Shown: piece after piece, positions 1-12,058 of the stretch
Position numbering within the stretch: position 1 is the stretch's first letter
How the letters are laid out: the number at the start of each line of letters is the position of its first letter
Source of the DNA: Corylus avellana
Lineage: Eukaryota; Streptophyta; Magnoliopsida; Fagales; Betulaceae
DNA length: 64,000 nucleotides
Reading direction: 5' to 3'
NCBI RefSeq assembly: GCF_901000735.1
Contig: NC_081544.1
Location: 32,811,235-32,875,234, forward strand
Made by a program: the position numbers and the translations under genes
The notes under the pieces: generated by a model
The model's input: the letters and a program-made list of their open reading frames with translations, nothing else
Database searches by the model: none
Told to the model about the DNA's origin: nothing

Positions 1-392
1 ACCAAGTCCATCCTCCCAGCTTCAACCAGCTCTTTCTTGCCGGGAAACGCTCCTGGGTTCCTCGATTCCTTCATGAACTCCAAAATATCCGCCTCCAAAT
101 CAAAATCCCCCTCGCTATCCCAGTTCAAACACCTCCTCGCGAACCCAGAACAACTACCAGGTCCACCACCACTGCACAAAACCTGGGAAAACCGTAACTC
201 AGAACCGCAGCTCTCCTTCACCGTGCCAAAACTCAAAGGCACAAACAGTTTCTGTATTCTTTTCGTTCTTCTTCTTCTTCTCGAATCAGTAACGAAGAGA
301 ATGGAGGGGAGGGCGTGAGAGCGAGGGCTCAAACGTGGGAGCGAGCAGTGCAAGATGACGAGGTGATTTGAAGAGGTAGTGAGGGAGAGCAT
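1..392 (-). CDS. PTST/FLO6-like plastid starch-initiation protein, N-terminal fragment (gene runs off the left edge)
   Basis: Reading leftward from the ATG at 392-390, the frame stays open to the window edge with no stop (about 130 residues). The start begins MLSLTTSSN and follows an in-frame stop at 398-396. The first 70-90 residues are rich in Ser, Arg and Leu with few acids, as expected for a chloroplast transit peptide. Near the edge it reads LEADILEFMKES, then FPGKKELVEAGRMDLV. This is the segment I know from PTST homolog 2/3 and rice FLOURY ENDOSPERM 6, which carry coiled coils and a C-terminal CBM48 domain and help start starch granules in plastids. Those later domains lie outside the window. 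An overlapping minus-strand frame starting at 498 is a shadow that stops at 286. Which PTST paralogue this is cannot be decided from this fragment. Confidence 0.62.
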   Translation of the reverse strand, partial: MLSLTTSSNHLVILHCSLPRLSPRSHALPSILFVTDSRRRRRTKRIQKLFVPLSFGTVKESCGSELRFSQVLCSGGGPGSCSGFARRCLNWDSEGDFDLEADILEFMKESRNPGAFPGKKELVEAGRMDL

Positions 393-944
393 GGCTCAGG
401 CATTTCGTCGAACACGTTGGGGGTCTGAAGGCGAAGATAGGATTAAGAGCAAAAGAGGCGCGAGGCGAAAGAAAAGGCAGAGATAGGTGGCCAAGCAACG
501 AACAATACCACTGGGAAGCGTAACGCGCATTGAATTGAATAGCTTTTAGATTATTGTCTCTTTGTGTGTTTTTTTATTGCTATTTTTAGGGTATTTGGGC
601 GCGGAAAGTGAGAGAAAGCCACTAAATTAAATGGCGTGTTCGGCTTTATGTGATGTATGTCAAGGTGACAATATGTGAATTAATTTAATATGAGAGAATA
701 CTAAATTTATTTATTAAATTGAAAACTTGTCAAGTGAAGAGAAAAAATCAAAGCGAAAGAATCTTGTGAGTTTGGATATAAATATAATACATGCTATTCT
801 TCCAATTTTTTTTCAACTATTTTTTAAATTCACAATTAGATCTTTACGACGGATCTTATAAATTTAATGGTAAATTTAAGGAGATGGACCGAAGTTTGAC
901 ACAAGAAGAAAAAATAACATTTGTGTATAAATATAAATATTTGT

Positions 945-1130
945 GTAAGTAATGCTACAAGTCCTTCTTGTATCTCTCTTGAGTCCCTTTAAGAATGATG
1001 TAGCTATTAAAATTACCATTTAGCTTATAATTGATCATTATTAAATTTTGATCAAAATAATAATTTAAATAGACACATTATTTTTAGAGAGACTCAAAGG
1101 AGATACAAGAATAATTTTTAAAATTACTCA
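945..1130. mobile_element. MITE-like foldback element
   Basis: The left arm near 970-1010 (TTCTTGTATCTCTCTTGAGT) is matched in inverted orientation near 1080-1115 (TTCTTGTATCTCCTTTGAGT on the minus strand). The loop is AT-rich and without an ORF. A TTGTGT motif flanks both sides but is not a clean target-site duplication, so the superfamily is not assigned. Confidence 0.4.
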
Positions 1131-1582
1131 TACTTGTGTGTATGTGTGTATATATTGAAAGAAGTTTGAATAATTGAGCCAGCTCAACACAAAGAGTATT
1201 GATAGGAAGGTTTCCAAGCATCGTTCGTACTTGTGAATGACATGCACCAAAACTGTGATTATGACAAATTAAGTTTGCTTGTCCCACAAGAAGGGACACC
1301 CGATTGTTTGAACAAAATGGAATCTGACACGAATTATGCAATCATAATCCCATTTTTCCTCCTCCATCACTTAAAATGATTCCATTTCCATCATCATCCA
1401 CGTTGCCTTGCCACGGGAAGGCGGCAAAGTAAAGCGCTCACTTTATTTCCTTGTCAAATTCTTCCCATCTTTTTTTTTTTTTTTCCTGAAACACAATGCC
1501 AGTGCTTTTACGTCATTTTTATAGGACTAAGAAATTTCCAGTGCATAAGATTGAGATACTATTTTAATGTAATATAAATTAG

Positions 1583-1584
<2 letters not shown>

Positions 1585-1623
<39 letters not shown>
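1585..1623. repeat. (AT)n microsatellite
   Basis: An uninterrupted TA/AT run of about 39 bp, directly upstream of the SINE-like insertion. Confidence 0.9.
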
Positions 1624-1627
<4 letters not shown>

Positions 1628-1640
1628 TCGTTTCAAAACC

Positions 1641-1642
<2 letters not shown>

Positions 1643-1672
<30 letters not shown>

Positions 1673-1815
1673 CCCTACTAGGACTATCCGGCCCTTCGTG
1701 TGAGCAAACTTGAGGCAGCCCAAGTTGGATTACAATGAAATACTTTTCGTCGGCCTGGTTCCGCTCCAGCCCTGGCCCCTGGTAGCCCATATAAGCTTGG
1801 GTTACTAGCTAGCCC
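1643..1815 (-). mobile_element. Short SINE-like insertion with oligo-T tail, minus orientation
   Basis: The block is flanked by an 18-bp perfect direct repeat, ATTTCGTTTCAAAACCAA, at 1625-1642 and 1816-1833. A long poly-A tract lies at its left edge. Read on the minus strand this is a body of about 145 bp ending in a T tail, a layout used by some plant SINEs. There is no ORF. I did not find clear A and B boxes, so SINE is an inference from size, tail and target-site duplication. Confidence 0.45.
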
Positions 1816-2916
1816 ATTTCGTTTCAAAACCAATGCCTCCAAAATTTTAAAATTTTATTTAAATTATATGTTTTTTAAAAATAAAATTTCTAGTGTTACT
1901 AGCTAGCCCATTTCGTAGCCCATAAAAATAAAATGAAATCTCTCTCTCTCTCTCTCTCTTTCCTTTGCAAAGGTATCGAATTTCAAGTGTTACTTGCCAT
2001 AGGATAAAACAAATTAATTATGGCCATGGATTTCTGAGTCTATAACACTTACTATATTATGATTTAACATTTTTATTTTTCCTGATTGATTTAAAAGTTA
2101 AAATTTTTCCATACTTCTTTATACTTTTTTACCATTTGGGTTAATCGCTAATTAAGTAAGATTTGTCTTTCATACTCGCTTGCTTAAATTAAAATTTATG
2201 TGATGCGAGATTCTGCTTGAATACTTTAGTTATGAGAGATCCAATCCTAATTAGCATGCTAAGAATTTAATTATCAAATTAAGGGTCCGTTTGGTTTAAC
2301 TATTTAAAATTGTGATTCAACTTTTAAAATTGTGCGTTTTTAAAATGCACATCCTTATATGCAATTTTAAAACGTGATTTTTTTTTCTTCACATTTTTTC
2401 ACACACATTTCCAAACGAAGCATTTTTTGTAATTCGGTTTATTTAAAATGCACATTTAATAAATTAATTTAGGGATTTTAGGGATTCTAAGGATTCTTTT
2501 GCACAATGTAATTTGTAAAAGAACTTCGCTATAATGTCCATTAAACTTTTACATTTTTCATGATGCCAGAATGGGCTTGAGCCCATTCTTTCCATTTTTC
2601 ATTAGTTTTAGTTCTCTTATTTTAGTTAGAAAATTATTGAAAATCAGTTAATACAAAGGCAAATCCAAATCTTCAGATACTTAATTAATGTCATTTAACA
2701 ACTTAGGCTCTTTAAAAAAAATGGAGGGTTTTGGATTTGGGATTACTTATCTAAAATAAAATTAATTTTAACGGAAATCCTTTGCAAAGCAATATGCATG
2801 AGATTCAACCATATGCCTGATGTGGAAGTGGGTCCCGAAACGGATATTTTTGAAAGAATGATACATGCATGATAGACACGTACACGTACGTCTGGGTGGA
2901 AGAGCTTGGTGGACAC

Positions 2917-2925
2917 ATTTATAGG
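2917..2925 (+). promoter_or_regulatory. Putative TATA element of NPF-1
   Basis: ATTTATAGG lies about 70 bp upstream of the ATG at 2988. NPF-A has the same TTTATAGG core at similar spacing (7364-7375), so it is likely a shared core promoter. Confidence 0.45.
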
Positions 2926-2987
2926 AGAACACCATTGAAAGAAAGCTTCCCCAATACACACTCGATACATCCCTCCCTGGAAAAAAA

Positions 2988-5900
2988 ATGGTGGCACGGA
3001 ATGAGAGGAAATGGGGAAGCTCCTTATGGGCTTGCTGCTGTGGAAGTCCACGTGTTCGTTCATACTGTTCGTCATCCTCGGAGCCATCTTCACTAGAACA
3101 GAAGTTGGTGGAAGAAGATGGAGTCCATTTGTCAGACCAAACAAAGCCCGGATGGAAGGCCATGCCCTACATTTTAGGTCTCTCTCTCTCTCTCTCTCCG
3201 TTTGTTTTGATCAATAAAAACATGATCGTCGGTCTGGATTTGATCTTAATTATCACACACATAATTAAGGAAGCCACTTGGGAAAATGCGTGTATATATA
3301 TTGCAGGAAACGAGACGATGGAGAGGTTGGCAACGTATGGGCTGACGGCAAACTTCATGGTGTATCTGATGAGGGAGTTTCAGATGGAGCAGGTGGTCGC
3401 TGCAAACATTCTCAACATTTGGAGCGCCGCCTCCAATTTCGCGACCATAATTGGTGCCTTAATTGCTGATAATTATCTTGGCAAATTTCGGATCATTGCT
3501 TTCGGATCCTTCGCATCTCTCGCGGTACGTACGCTTTTTTTTTAAAAAAAAAATTTCAGAATTTACTCGATCGGTAACATATGATCCGAAGACTTGCAAA
3601 TAAATGAATAAAATATGATACGTTGTTTTCCTGTATTTTATATACTCTCTGTTTAGCTGTATTACTTATTTTGGGTTACAATCTCCCTGTTTTGAAGTGG
3701 TTTGATCTTGTGGGAGAGTCTTTTGATGCTGGTGGTTGTCCTTCAACAGCTCCATCTCGGTTCTCTACAGCACCATCCCCGCAACAATCATTTAACAGTG
3801 ATTGTTGCATTTATTGTATAAGACTCTTCACTGACTTCTTGTGCATTTTAATACCACCTTGTGCGGCCTAGGAAAATACTTGGCTTGTTTATGGTTTTTC
3901 TGGGATCATAGATGAAACCATTACCTACTATTTGATTCTTTTGAACCAATCTTTGTATTTTTGTTGCATTTTCTGTTTAACCCTCTTTCCCTTATTTGAT
4001 TAGGAAAAAAAAAATGAATAAAATATTTTGAAAAATATTTTAATTCAATCCATTTAATTAAATAAATAATACCATTCAAGCCTAAAAAATCATGTCGAAT
4101 TTGCAAGTAGTATAAAAAACTGTAATGGATAGTCAAATATTGCAGGGTATGGTGATAGTAACATTAATAGCCTGGGTGCCGCAACTGCGCCCTCCGCCAT
4201 GCATAGCTTCAGAGCAACAGCCGGGCCAATGTAATGTGTACACCAAAGCCCAACTGGGCGTTTTAGTTGTAGGCCTAAGCGGGTTAGCCATAGGCTCTGG
4301 CGGAATCCGGCCGTGCAGCATTCCCTTTGGCGTCGATCAATTTGATTCAACCACTGTCCAAGGAAGAAAAGGAACCACCAGCTTCTACAATTGGTATTAC
4401 ACCACACAAACAGTGATCATGTTGATCAACCAAACTCTGGTCGTCTATATCCAAGACTCCGTTAGCTGGACCTTGGCGTTCGGGATCCCGGCGGTGCTGA
4501 TGTTATGCGCAATTATCTTACTATTTGCGGGAACAAAGATTTACGTGCACGTGAAACCAGAGGGCACCATGTTTTCTGGCATTACGCAGGTGTTTATAGC
4601 AGCTTACAAGAACCGCCGACTTACGCTTCCGGCTAATGGAAAGGTTGTTGGAATTTTCTACGATCCTCCATTGGAGGAAAGTGTAGCTTCAAAGCTCTCC
4701 CTCACCCAACAGTTAAGGTAATTACTGATGTCATTTCTTTTGAAATTTTTATATTATAGTGTTAAATTATTGATTAAATGATTACATTTATTATTTTGGG
4801 ATACTTCACTTTATATTCTTGAATTACTATGTGATTTGACAAGTCTTCCAAACTTTAAAGCCTCTCAATTTGAATTTTTTCGTTAGATTTAGCTATTAAC
4901 TTCTAACGGCAATATTTAAAAAAAAACCAAAATATCTTTTATTTTATTTTTTACTTTTTTTTTTTTAATTTTTAATTTAGAATTAAGGACAAATTTGAAA
5001 TTTTATAAAAAAAGTCATGGGTATAAACGTCATTGTTTCATTTTTAATGTTTAAAATTTGAAGAAGAGGTTCAAATTAATTGTAATTGAAAGTTCTGAGG
5101 TTTAAATTTAGAGGTTTTGAAGTTTGGAGGACTTATCAAATAGCCTGATAATTTAGAAGTTTAAAGTAAAGTTACCCATATTATTTTTTATCAACTTATG
5201 TAATAAATGGTGATTTAAATGATTTGCTTTCCAAGGTTCTTGAACAAAGCAGCTTTGATAGGCGCCGACAAGGAAGTGAAACAGGATGGTTCTTGTACAA
5301 ATCCATGGAAACATTGCAGCATCCAACAGGTAGAAGAGGCAAAATGCCTAGTAAAAGTTGTCCCAATATGGACATCGTGCATCATCAGCTTCATTTCCAT
5401 GGCACAACAAGGAACATTCATCGTGTCACAAGCCTTGAAAATGGACCGGAACATAGGAAGTACCAACTTCCAAATCCCGGCCGGTTCACTGAGTATCATA
5501 TCACTTATCACAATAGGCACATGGCTTCCATTCTATGACCGCATTCTACAACCCGCAATAGCAAAATATACAAAACGTGAAGAGGGGATGACGACTCTCC
5601 AAAGAATAGGATTTGGGAACGTTTTCTCGATTCTGACAATGGCGGTTGCCGGAATTGTTGAACAGAGGAGAAGGGTTTTGGCAGAGTCGCACGCTGGGCC
5701 TGATGGGGTCGCACCCATGTGTGTCATGTGGTTAGCACCGCAGCAAATCCTAATGGGTCTTTGTCAGGTGTTCAACACAGTTGCACTGATTGAATTTTAT
5801 AACGAGGAATTTCCTGAAAACATGAGAAGCATAGGCACGTCTCTGTTCTATCTCACATCTGCCGGAGCAAGCTACATGAGTAGCTTGGTGGTGAATCTTG

Positions 5901-6076
5901 TGCATAATGTAACCGGAAAGGATGGCGGCCGGCGGCCTGACTGGCTGACCAACGATATTAATGTTGGCAGATTGGATTATTTCTACTTCCTCATAGCCGG
6001 AATGGCGGCGCTGAATTTTGTGTACTTTTTGTTCTGTGCTCGTCAATATCGTTACAAGGCCATTGTAAAGGTCTAA
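2988..6076 (+). CDS. NPF2: NPF-1: NRT1/PTR FAMILY 2-like proton-coupled transporter (4 exons)
   Basis: Exons by homology and splice sites: 2988-3177, 3307-3524, 4146-4717, 5236-6076, giving 606 aa, normal for NPF proteins. Intron phases 1, 0 and 2 match NPF-A and NPF-B, and exons 2 and 3 have identical lengths (218 and 572 bp) in all three genes. Exon 2 carries the family ExxER motif of TM1 (ETMER, residues 66-70), linked to proton coupling. Exon 3 has GGIRPCSIPFGVDQFDSTT and exon 4 SIQQVEEAKCLVKVVPIW, both close to the NPF2.9-2.14 group that includes NRT1.7, NRT1.9 and the GTR glucosinolate carriers. About 12 membrane segments are expected at the plasma membrane. Substrate (nitrate or specialised metabolites) cannot be read from sequence. 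It is an older, clearly diverged paralogue of the next two genes and ends at YRYKAIVKV without their longer tail. Confidence 0.9.
4798..5178. mobile_element. Mutator-like MITE in NPF-1 intron 3
   Basis: A 9-bp direct repeat TATTATTTT flanks it (4789-4797 and 5179-5187). The first ~80 bp (from GGGATACTTCACTTTATATT) match the last ~80 bp in inverted orientation (from TGGGTAACTTTACTTTAAAC), with patches such as AAGTC(T/C)TCCAAACTT. Long terminal inverted repeats plus a 9-bp duplication fit a non-autonomous Mutator-type element. There is no ORF. Confidence 0.7.
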
Positions 6077-6819
6077 GAAGACCCTGTCTAAGATTGGAAG
6101 ATTTTGATCAACAACTGAAATTACTTAGACTAATCTATATATAAAAGCTCAGAATTAATTAGGATTAAGACTTTTGGATTTTTTTTTATTTTAAATTTTT
6201 ATGTATGGTTCTCATGATAACGCTTGTGGAATTTATTCCAAAGAAACTATTTGCTCCTACACATTTTAAAAGAAGCGATTGAACGTGTTCCAACCGTTCT
6301 CCACCCATTATTAATTCCTTGTTGGAAAAATAGGGAACAAGTAGGCCAACATCTTCTCTATTTATTTTCAAGTATATATACGATATTTTATAAAACATTA
6401 TATATCATTTACTCTGGAACATATATAAAATAAGGGATTTGTTAATCCTGATTTAAGCGATATTTTTGTATTTAAAATATTTCAAATCACATGTAAAGCT
6501 TTATAAATAGAGTTTTGTACTGAAATTATATAATCAAGGAAATATGTAGCCTATTGAGGCTTTAATGTGTAGATGTAAGATATATGTCGAATCACCTTAA
6601 TCTTTGTGTCTTTTTCTATTTCCTTCATTTTATATTCATCACATTTTGAGATCATATATGATATCAGTTAAGATCTTATAATAATTGAGGATGACTTGAT
6701 CGAACACTATATATATAATGAGATCACTTGAAAGCGAAACTGTTTGGGAGGTAAAGGGCCATGGTTTTCAATTGAGATGTAAAAATAGAGATAGATCGAA
6801 GAAGAAAATATATATATAT
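6077..6819. other. NPF-1 downstream region up to the duplication boundary
   Basis: AT-rich sequence with no exon that I can support. It should hold the NPF-1 3' UTR. The segment is single copy: homology to unit B begins only at about 6817. Confidence 0.5.
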
Positions 6820-7363
6820 TTTCTAAATGAATTTCTACATATACACGAAACTAGGCAGCTAAATCTCTTAATTATTCTACGTATTTGGATTAAACGATCA
6901 TTTTCATTTGGTTGGTGGGATTTAATTTGGCCAAGTTTCCATATTTGCATCCATCAAATTAAATCAACTCTTTGATCATTAAGATGAGAGTCTCTTCTAG
7001 CCAATAAGATTTTTTGTTTTTTTGTTTTTTTGTTTCCGACAAGATCGATATGACAGATCAAACCGAAAAAGTGACGGGAGTCGCTGAGATACAATATGAG
7101 AATTGAGATAGATGTTAATACAGGATTATGGATCCAATGGTCGGATTCCCATGTCCACAAACAAACAAATTAAAGTAGGCCCAAGTAAAAACACACCATT
7201 AGTACTCTTCCTTCTGTGCATGTGCTGGAATTGTTGAGAGTGGACTGAAAATAACACACGTCGATCTTTTGTCCTAGAAATTTTATGACACGACACATTT
7301 GCATTTCGTCATGAGCTAGCCATTAATCAATCATCCACCCCCTTCCTTATCTCTCCCTTCTGC

Positions 7364-7375
7364 TTTATTTATAGG
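7364..7375 (+). promoter_or_regulatory. Putative TATA element of NPF-A
   Basis: TTTATTTATAGG lies 65 bp upstream of the NPF-A ATG. The homologous site in NPF-B reads TTTATCTATAGG. Confidence 0.5.
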
Positions 7376-7428
7376 TGTGCGAGAGCCAAATTTCTTTGGC
7401 TCAAATTGAAGCTGAGCAGAGAAAGAAA

Positions 7429-9098
7429 ATGGCACTTGAGGGTAAAAGGCTATGCTGCAGGGCCAACTGTTTCCACATGCCTTCATGGTCAATATCGTCA
7501 AAACCATCGTCCCAACAAGAACAAAGGGCAAGAGATGACAAAGTTTTATCAGCTACAATTACCAAAAGAAAGCCGGGTGGATGGAGGGCTATGCCCTTCA
7601 TCTTGGGTATCTCTCTCCCGATCACAAACACACGCACAAAATAACGATTTTTTTTCCCCTCTAATTTGTAGCAGGCTTGTAAAGTACGTATGTAGCTGAC
7701 GGGAAAGGTTTTGGCGTTTTTTTGGATTGCAGGAAATGAAACGTTTGAAAGGTTGGCTACTTTTGGATTGTTGGCAAACTTTACGGTGTATTTGGTGAAA
7801 AAGCTCCACATGGATCAGGTTTCCGCTTCCAATGTTATTTACATATGGTCCGGTGTGTCCAATTTTGCGCCATTGGTGGGCGCTTTCATCTCTGATGCCT
7901 ATGTCGGCAAGTTCCGGACAATTGCCTTTTCATCCTTCGCGTTACTTCTGGTATATATGTATACATATATGCCCCTCCCTTCTCTCTTCCATTAAAATCA
8001 TAATTTTGAGGAACGTGGTGATAACATCAGTTCATAACGATGTATATATATATTGTAGATTTCCTTTTCAAATTTCTTTTCCGTTTTTGTTTTTGGTCTG
8101 GTTGGATTTAATGGTCGTGGTGGCTCTCTCCCAAATTGTGGAAACCGATTTCAATCAAATAATTGAGGATATATTGATGTCATAAGCATGATCAATAAGG
8201 CCAAATTTAATTGTTAGGTCAATTCATGCGCATGCTGTGATTTATGATTTGACGTAGTCACGTATCCCCCCAAGAGGTGATTGAACAGTGACAGTGCTGA
8301 GCCAATTTTCAAGTTTTCTAATGCATGGCTTCTGCTTTGAATAAAATTGAGTGAATGCGTGATTTCTATAATGTTTAATTAATTAGGCGATCAGGGTAGT
8401 AAATATTTATGTTATTTTATCTTTTGCATATGTTATCGTGCCGAGCATCTCTATCAAATGTTACTTTCATCATTCCAGCAGCGGTAAATAATTTTTACCA
8501 ACGTCATGCAATCGACAGGGAATGGTGACGGTGACTTTGACGGCTTGGATACCGGAGCTCCTTCCTCCACCGTGCACACAACAGCAGAAAGTCTTGGGTC
8601 AATGCCTAGGTCCCACCAAAGCTCAACTGGGTATTTTAATAATGGGACTAGGATTTTTGTCGATAGGCGGCGCCGGAGTTCGGCCATGCAGCATTCCGTT
8701 TGGTGCGGATCAATTTGATCCAACCACAGATGAAGGGAAAAAGGGGATCAACAGCTTCTTCAATTGGTACTACACCTCATTCACGGTGGTCTTGTTGCTC
8801 GCTCAAACTGTAGTGGTTTATATCCAAGACTCTGTCAGCTGGGTATTGGGCTTCGGGATTCCCACTGTGTGCATGTTCTTCTCGATTATCTTATTCTTCA
8901 TCGGAACAAAGTTTTATGTGCATGTGGAGCCTGAGGGAAGCCCGTTTTCCGGCATTATGCAAGTTCTTGTGGCGGCTTATAGGAAGCGCCGGATTGAGTT
9001 TCCAGCCGACGGCGAGTTAAACGGACTTTTTTATGATCCTCCCTTGAAAGGGGTTGTAATGACAAAGCTTCCTCTCACCGACCAATTCAGGTAACAAC

Positions 9099-9132
<34 letters not shown>

Positions 9133-11400
9133 CTGTTATTTATGAACGATTAGGTATGGTTGATAGTGGGTTTAAAAGCTTTTTTTTTTAAAAAAAAAAA
9201 AAAAGTGATTAGGTATGATTTATAACGATTTGTGAAGGATTTTTGGTGAGATGCACATTTTTAAATTTTGAATTAATGATAGTGTTTAGTGTTATGAGTT
9301 TAATTGGGAGTTTATAATATTTCTCTACTCAAATTATATTTTTTAAAAGCCAACTAAAAACTTTGTTTTGTTGTATTTTTAGATGGATAAATATTAAACA
9401 TATTTATTTTGAGAAAGATACAAATAAATATAAAGTTAATTTTTTACTAACAAAAATTAAATAATATAAGAATTAAAAAATAAGTAGTGATAATGTGACC
9501 ATATCACAACTACCTTTGACCTATTGTGGCTCGTTGGACAGAATTGGTTGCACTTCCATAATTGGAGAAGACACAAATGTGTCATGTGACAACCTTGACT
9601 TAAAGAATTAAGCTCATTTGTTTTTTTTTTTAAATATTTATAGGAAAATGTGTGAAAAGTAAAAGTTATCAACCTATAGTTGTGATAATATCCTCGCAGT
9701 CGGGGACGGGAACCACGTTGAACCTTGGGGTCTCCCAAAAAAAACAAAAAAAAAGAATTATAAAAAATTATAAAATTTAATTTTTGACTCTTTAAATTAT
9801 TTATTTTAGAATTTTGTCCTTCCAAACACAAATTTTTAGTTTGCCGCTGCTCTTAGCGATCGAAGAGCATTTTTATTTTGTAAAACATAAAAAAAAAACC
9901 AAAGGAGAAATTTTTTAATGCTATTCATAAAAGGTCGGTGAAGGTTAAACACATCATTTTAAATTTTTTTAAATTAACATCAAAATATTTTTACTTTTTA
10001 TATTATATTATTAACTTTTTATTATTATTCAAATAAAAAAATTACTACAAAATAAAACTTTTTCATTTTTTATATAAAATATTTTACTTTTTTTTTACAT
10101 TAATCTACATCATCAACTAATATCTAAGTTAATCCATTTTACCAAACACAGCATAACATCGATATTCCAAATGCTAGAATCGAGGTGGCTTGATCCATTT
10201 TGGATTATTTGAACCTCTGATGTCAGATAATAATTGAGCATTCATGCTTTTAGTTGATTTTTGTTGGGGGTCACTGTCTTACGTCATGCCAATAATGCAC
10301 CTTGAACGTGACACTTTTTTCTTTAATAAATAAAATATTTTATAGTATAACATTCGTCCAACAATTTTATCATACTACTCTTCAGTTAATTGTTGATTTG
10401 TTTTATTCAATAAAAATTAATTAAAAGTAATATATTAACTTTCTTAGATAAAATATACATTATTTCAAGTACTTAATTTACATGGAATAACTGGGTTTAT
10501 TTATTTATTTCTCTCAGATTCCTAAATAAAGCTGCCATAATAGAAGTGGGTGAACTAAAGGCGGCAGATGGTAGTCGTTCGGATCAATGGAGGCTCTGCA
10601 GCATCCAGCAGGTGGAAGAGGTTAAATGTCTAGTTAGAATCATCCCAATATGGTCTGCCGGTATCATTAGCCTCATGACCATGACTCAACAAGGAACATT
10701 TACTGTATTTCAAGCCATGAAAATGGACCGCCACCTTGGCCCCCGCTTCCAAATCCCAGCCGGTTCAATAGGAGTCATATCACTCATCACAGTAGGACTA
10801 TGGCTCCCGTTCTACGACCGCATCCTCGTACCCGTCCTCCGAAAGATCACGAAACACGAAGGCGGGATCACGCTTCTCCAAAGAATCGGAATAGGGATTG
10901 TTTTTTCGATTCTGGCAATGGTCGTAGCCGGGTTGACAGAACGGGTGAGAAGGGCTTCGGCTATAAAACACCATCATCCCGATGGGGTTGCACCCATGTC
11001 AGTCATGTGGCTAACACCCCAACTTATTCTGATGGGCTTTTCTGAGGCGTTTAATATTCTCGGGCAGATTGAATTCTTCAACAGACAGTTTCCTGAGCAC
11101 ATGACAAGCGTCGGCAATGCTCTTTTTTCCTGTTCCTTTGCCCTAGCAAACTACCTGAGTAGCTTACTGGTGAATGTTGTGCACCACGTCACCGGAGGGC
11201 ATGGCCGGCCTGATTGGTTGGCAAATGATCTCAACGCTGGCAGACTCGAGTATTTCTATTTTTCTATAGCGGGGATGGGGCTCCTGAATTTAATCTACTT
11301 TTTGTACTGTGCTCATCGATATCGTTACAAGGGCAATGCTGTACAAATACAAGACAATAATTCCCATGTTGACGTGGAGCTTCGGTCGGTCAAAGCTTGA
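7429..11400 (+). CDS. NPF2: NPF-A: NRT1/PTR FAMILY 2-like transporter (4 exons, unit A copy)
   Basis: Exons 7429-7606, 7733-7950, 8519-9090 and 10518-11400 give 616 aa. The start is the first ATG after the putative TATA element and begins MALEGKRLCCRANCF. Exon 1 ends with GGWRAMPFILG, the usual lead into TM1. The ExxER proton-coupling motif is ETFER (residues 62-66). Exon 3 reads VRPCSIPFGADQFDPTT and INSFFNWYYTSFTVV; exon 4 reads SIQQVEEVKCLVRIIPIW and ITLLQRIGIGIVFSILAM. These are typical of the NPF2.9-2.14 clade of plasma-membrane proton symporters for nitrate, glucosinolates or related solutes. Intron 3 (about 1.4 kb) contains a copy-specific insertion. By my count it differs from NPF-B at 14 of 616 residues. 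No frameshift or lost splice site is visible. Confidence 0.92.
9954..10143. mobile_element. Copy-A-specific insertion in NPF-A intron 3
   Basis: About 190 bp of AT-rich sequence bounded by a 7-bp direct repeat AAACACA (9947-9953 and 10144-10150). It is absent at the homologous place in unit B, where a different element sits a few bases away. No clear terminal inverted repeats or ORF were seen, so its class is open. Confidence 0.4.
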
Positions 11401-12058
11401 ATATTACGAACGTAATAATATTGTGTTTAATTACTTAGCTTTACTATGAGGACACCCAATAAGTAACAGAGGGCCGGGGTTTTCTTTATATGTATGTATA
11501 ATATTCCAGTTGGAATGTTAGCTGTGGAATTAGGTATAACGAATTCAATGAATATATAGGGTACGTATGGCTATTCAAATAATTTGTAGCAGAACAAGTA
11601 TGGGTTGCTTGAGAATTAAATATGTTATCTACATGCACTGCCTGGGTTCAACTAGCATGCTTGCCACGCTAGCTTGAGCATAGCAGTAGCATTTCTCTTT
11701 GTCAAATTGCAAAAGTTTTTAATAATGAATTATATTTAGTAAACTATTATGTAATTGTCATACAATTACTTGATGTTGTAGGTACTTGTAAAAATATTTT
11801 AAAGGTTGATTTTCATTGTCCGTTATTATCATTGTATAACAGTTTACTAAATAACATTACTCTTTTTAAAAATTTTACGTATCATAGAATATATTTTTTA
11901 AAATCTCAATCATTAATTAGTTTTAAATTCAATAATTGAAATTAGGTACTTTGATTATTTAGTAGACTGTTATATGATTATCACACAACTAAAATTGCGT
12001 GACATTAAAAATCAACTTTTGTTTTGTTGATCATTCAAAGGCTAACATTTCCTACTAG

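Larger units (their letters stand above)
393..2700. other. Gene-poor spacer between the PTST-like gene and NPF-1
   Basis: I see no coding exon. The left part must hold the PTST-like promoter and 5' UTR. The rest is AT-rich with a foldback element near 945-1130, an AT microsatellite at 1585-1623 and a SINE-like insertion at 1643-1815. A phrase of about 20 bp (GTTACTAGCTAGCCCATTTC) occurs at 1801 and again near 1895. Confidence 0.5.

Noticed and set aside
2282..2430. Tourist-like MITE suggested by GGGTCCGTTTGG and a later CCAAACGAAGC
   Set aside because: Only about 7 bp of inverted match and no target duplication.
3011..3217. Signal-peptide-like frame overlapping NPF-1 exon 1
   Set aside because: It is out of frame with the conserved GWKAMPYILG lead into TM1.
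9457..9831. Minus-strand open frame of 124 codons in NPF-A intron 3
   Set aside because: Low-complexity, AT-driven composition, no family resemblance, and it is broken in the homologous intron of unit B.
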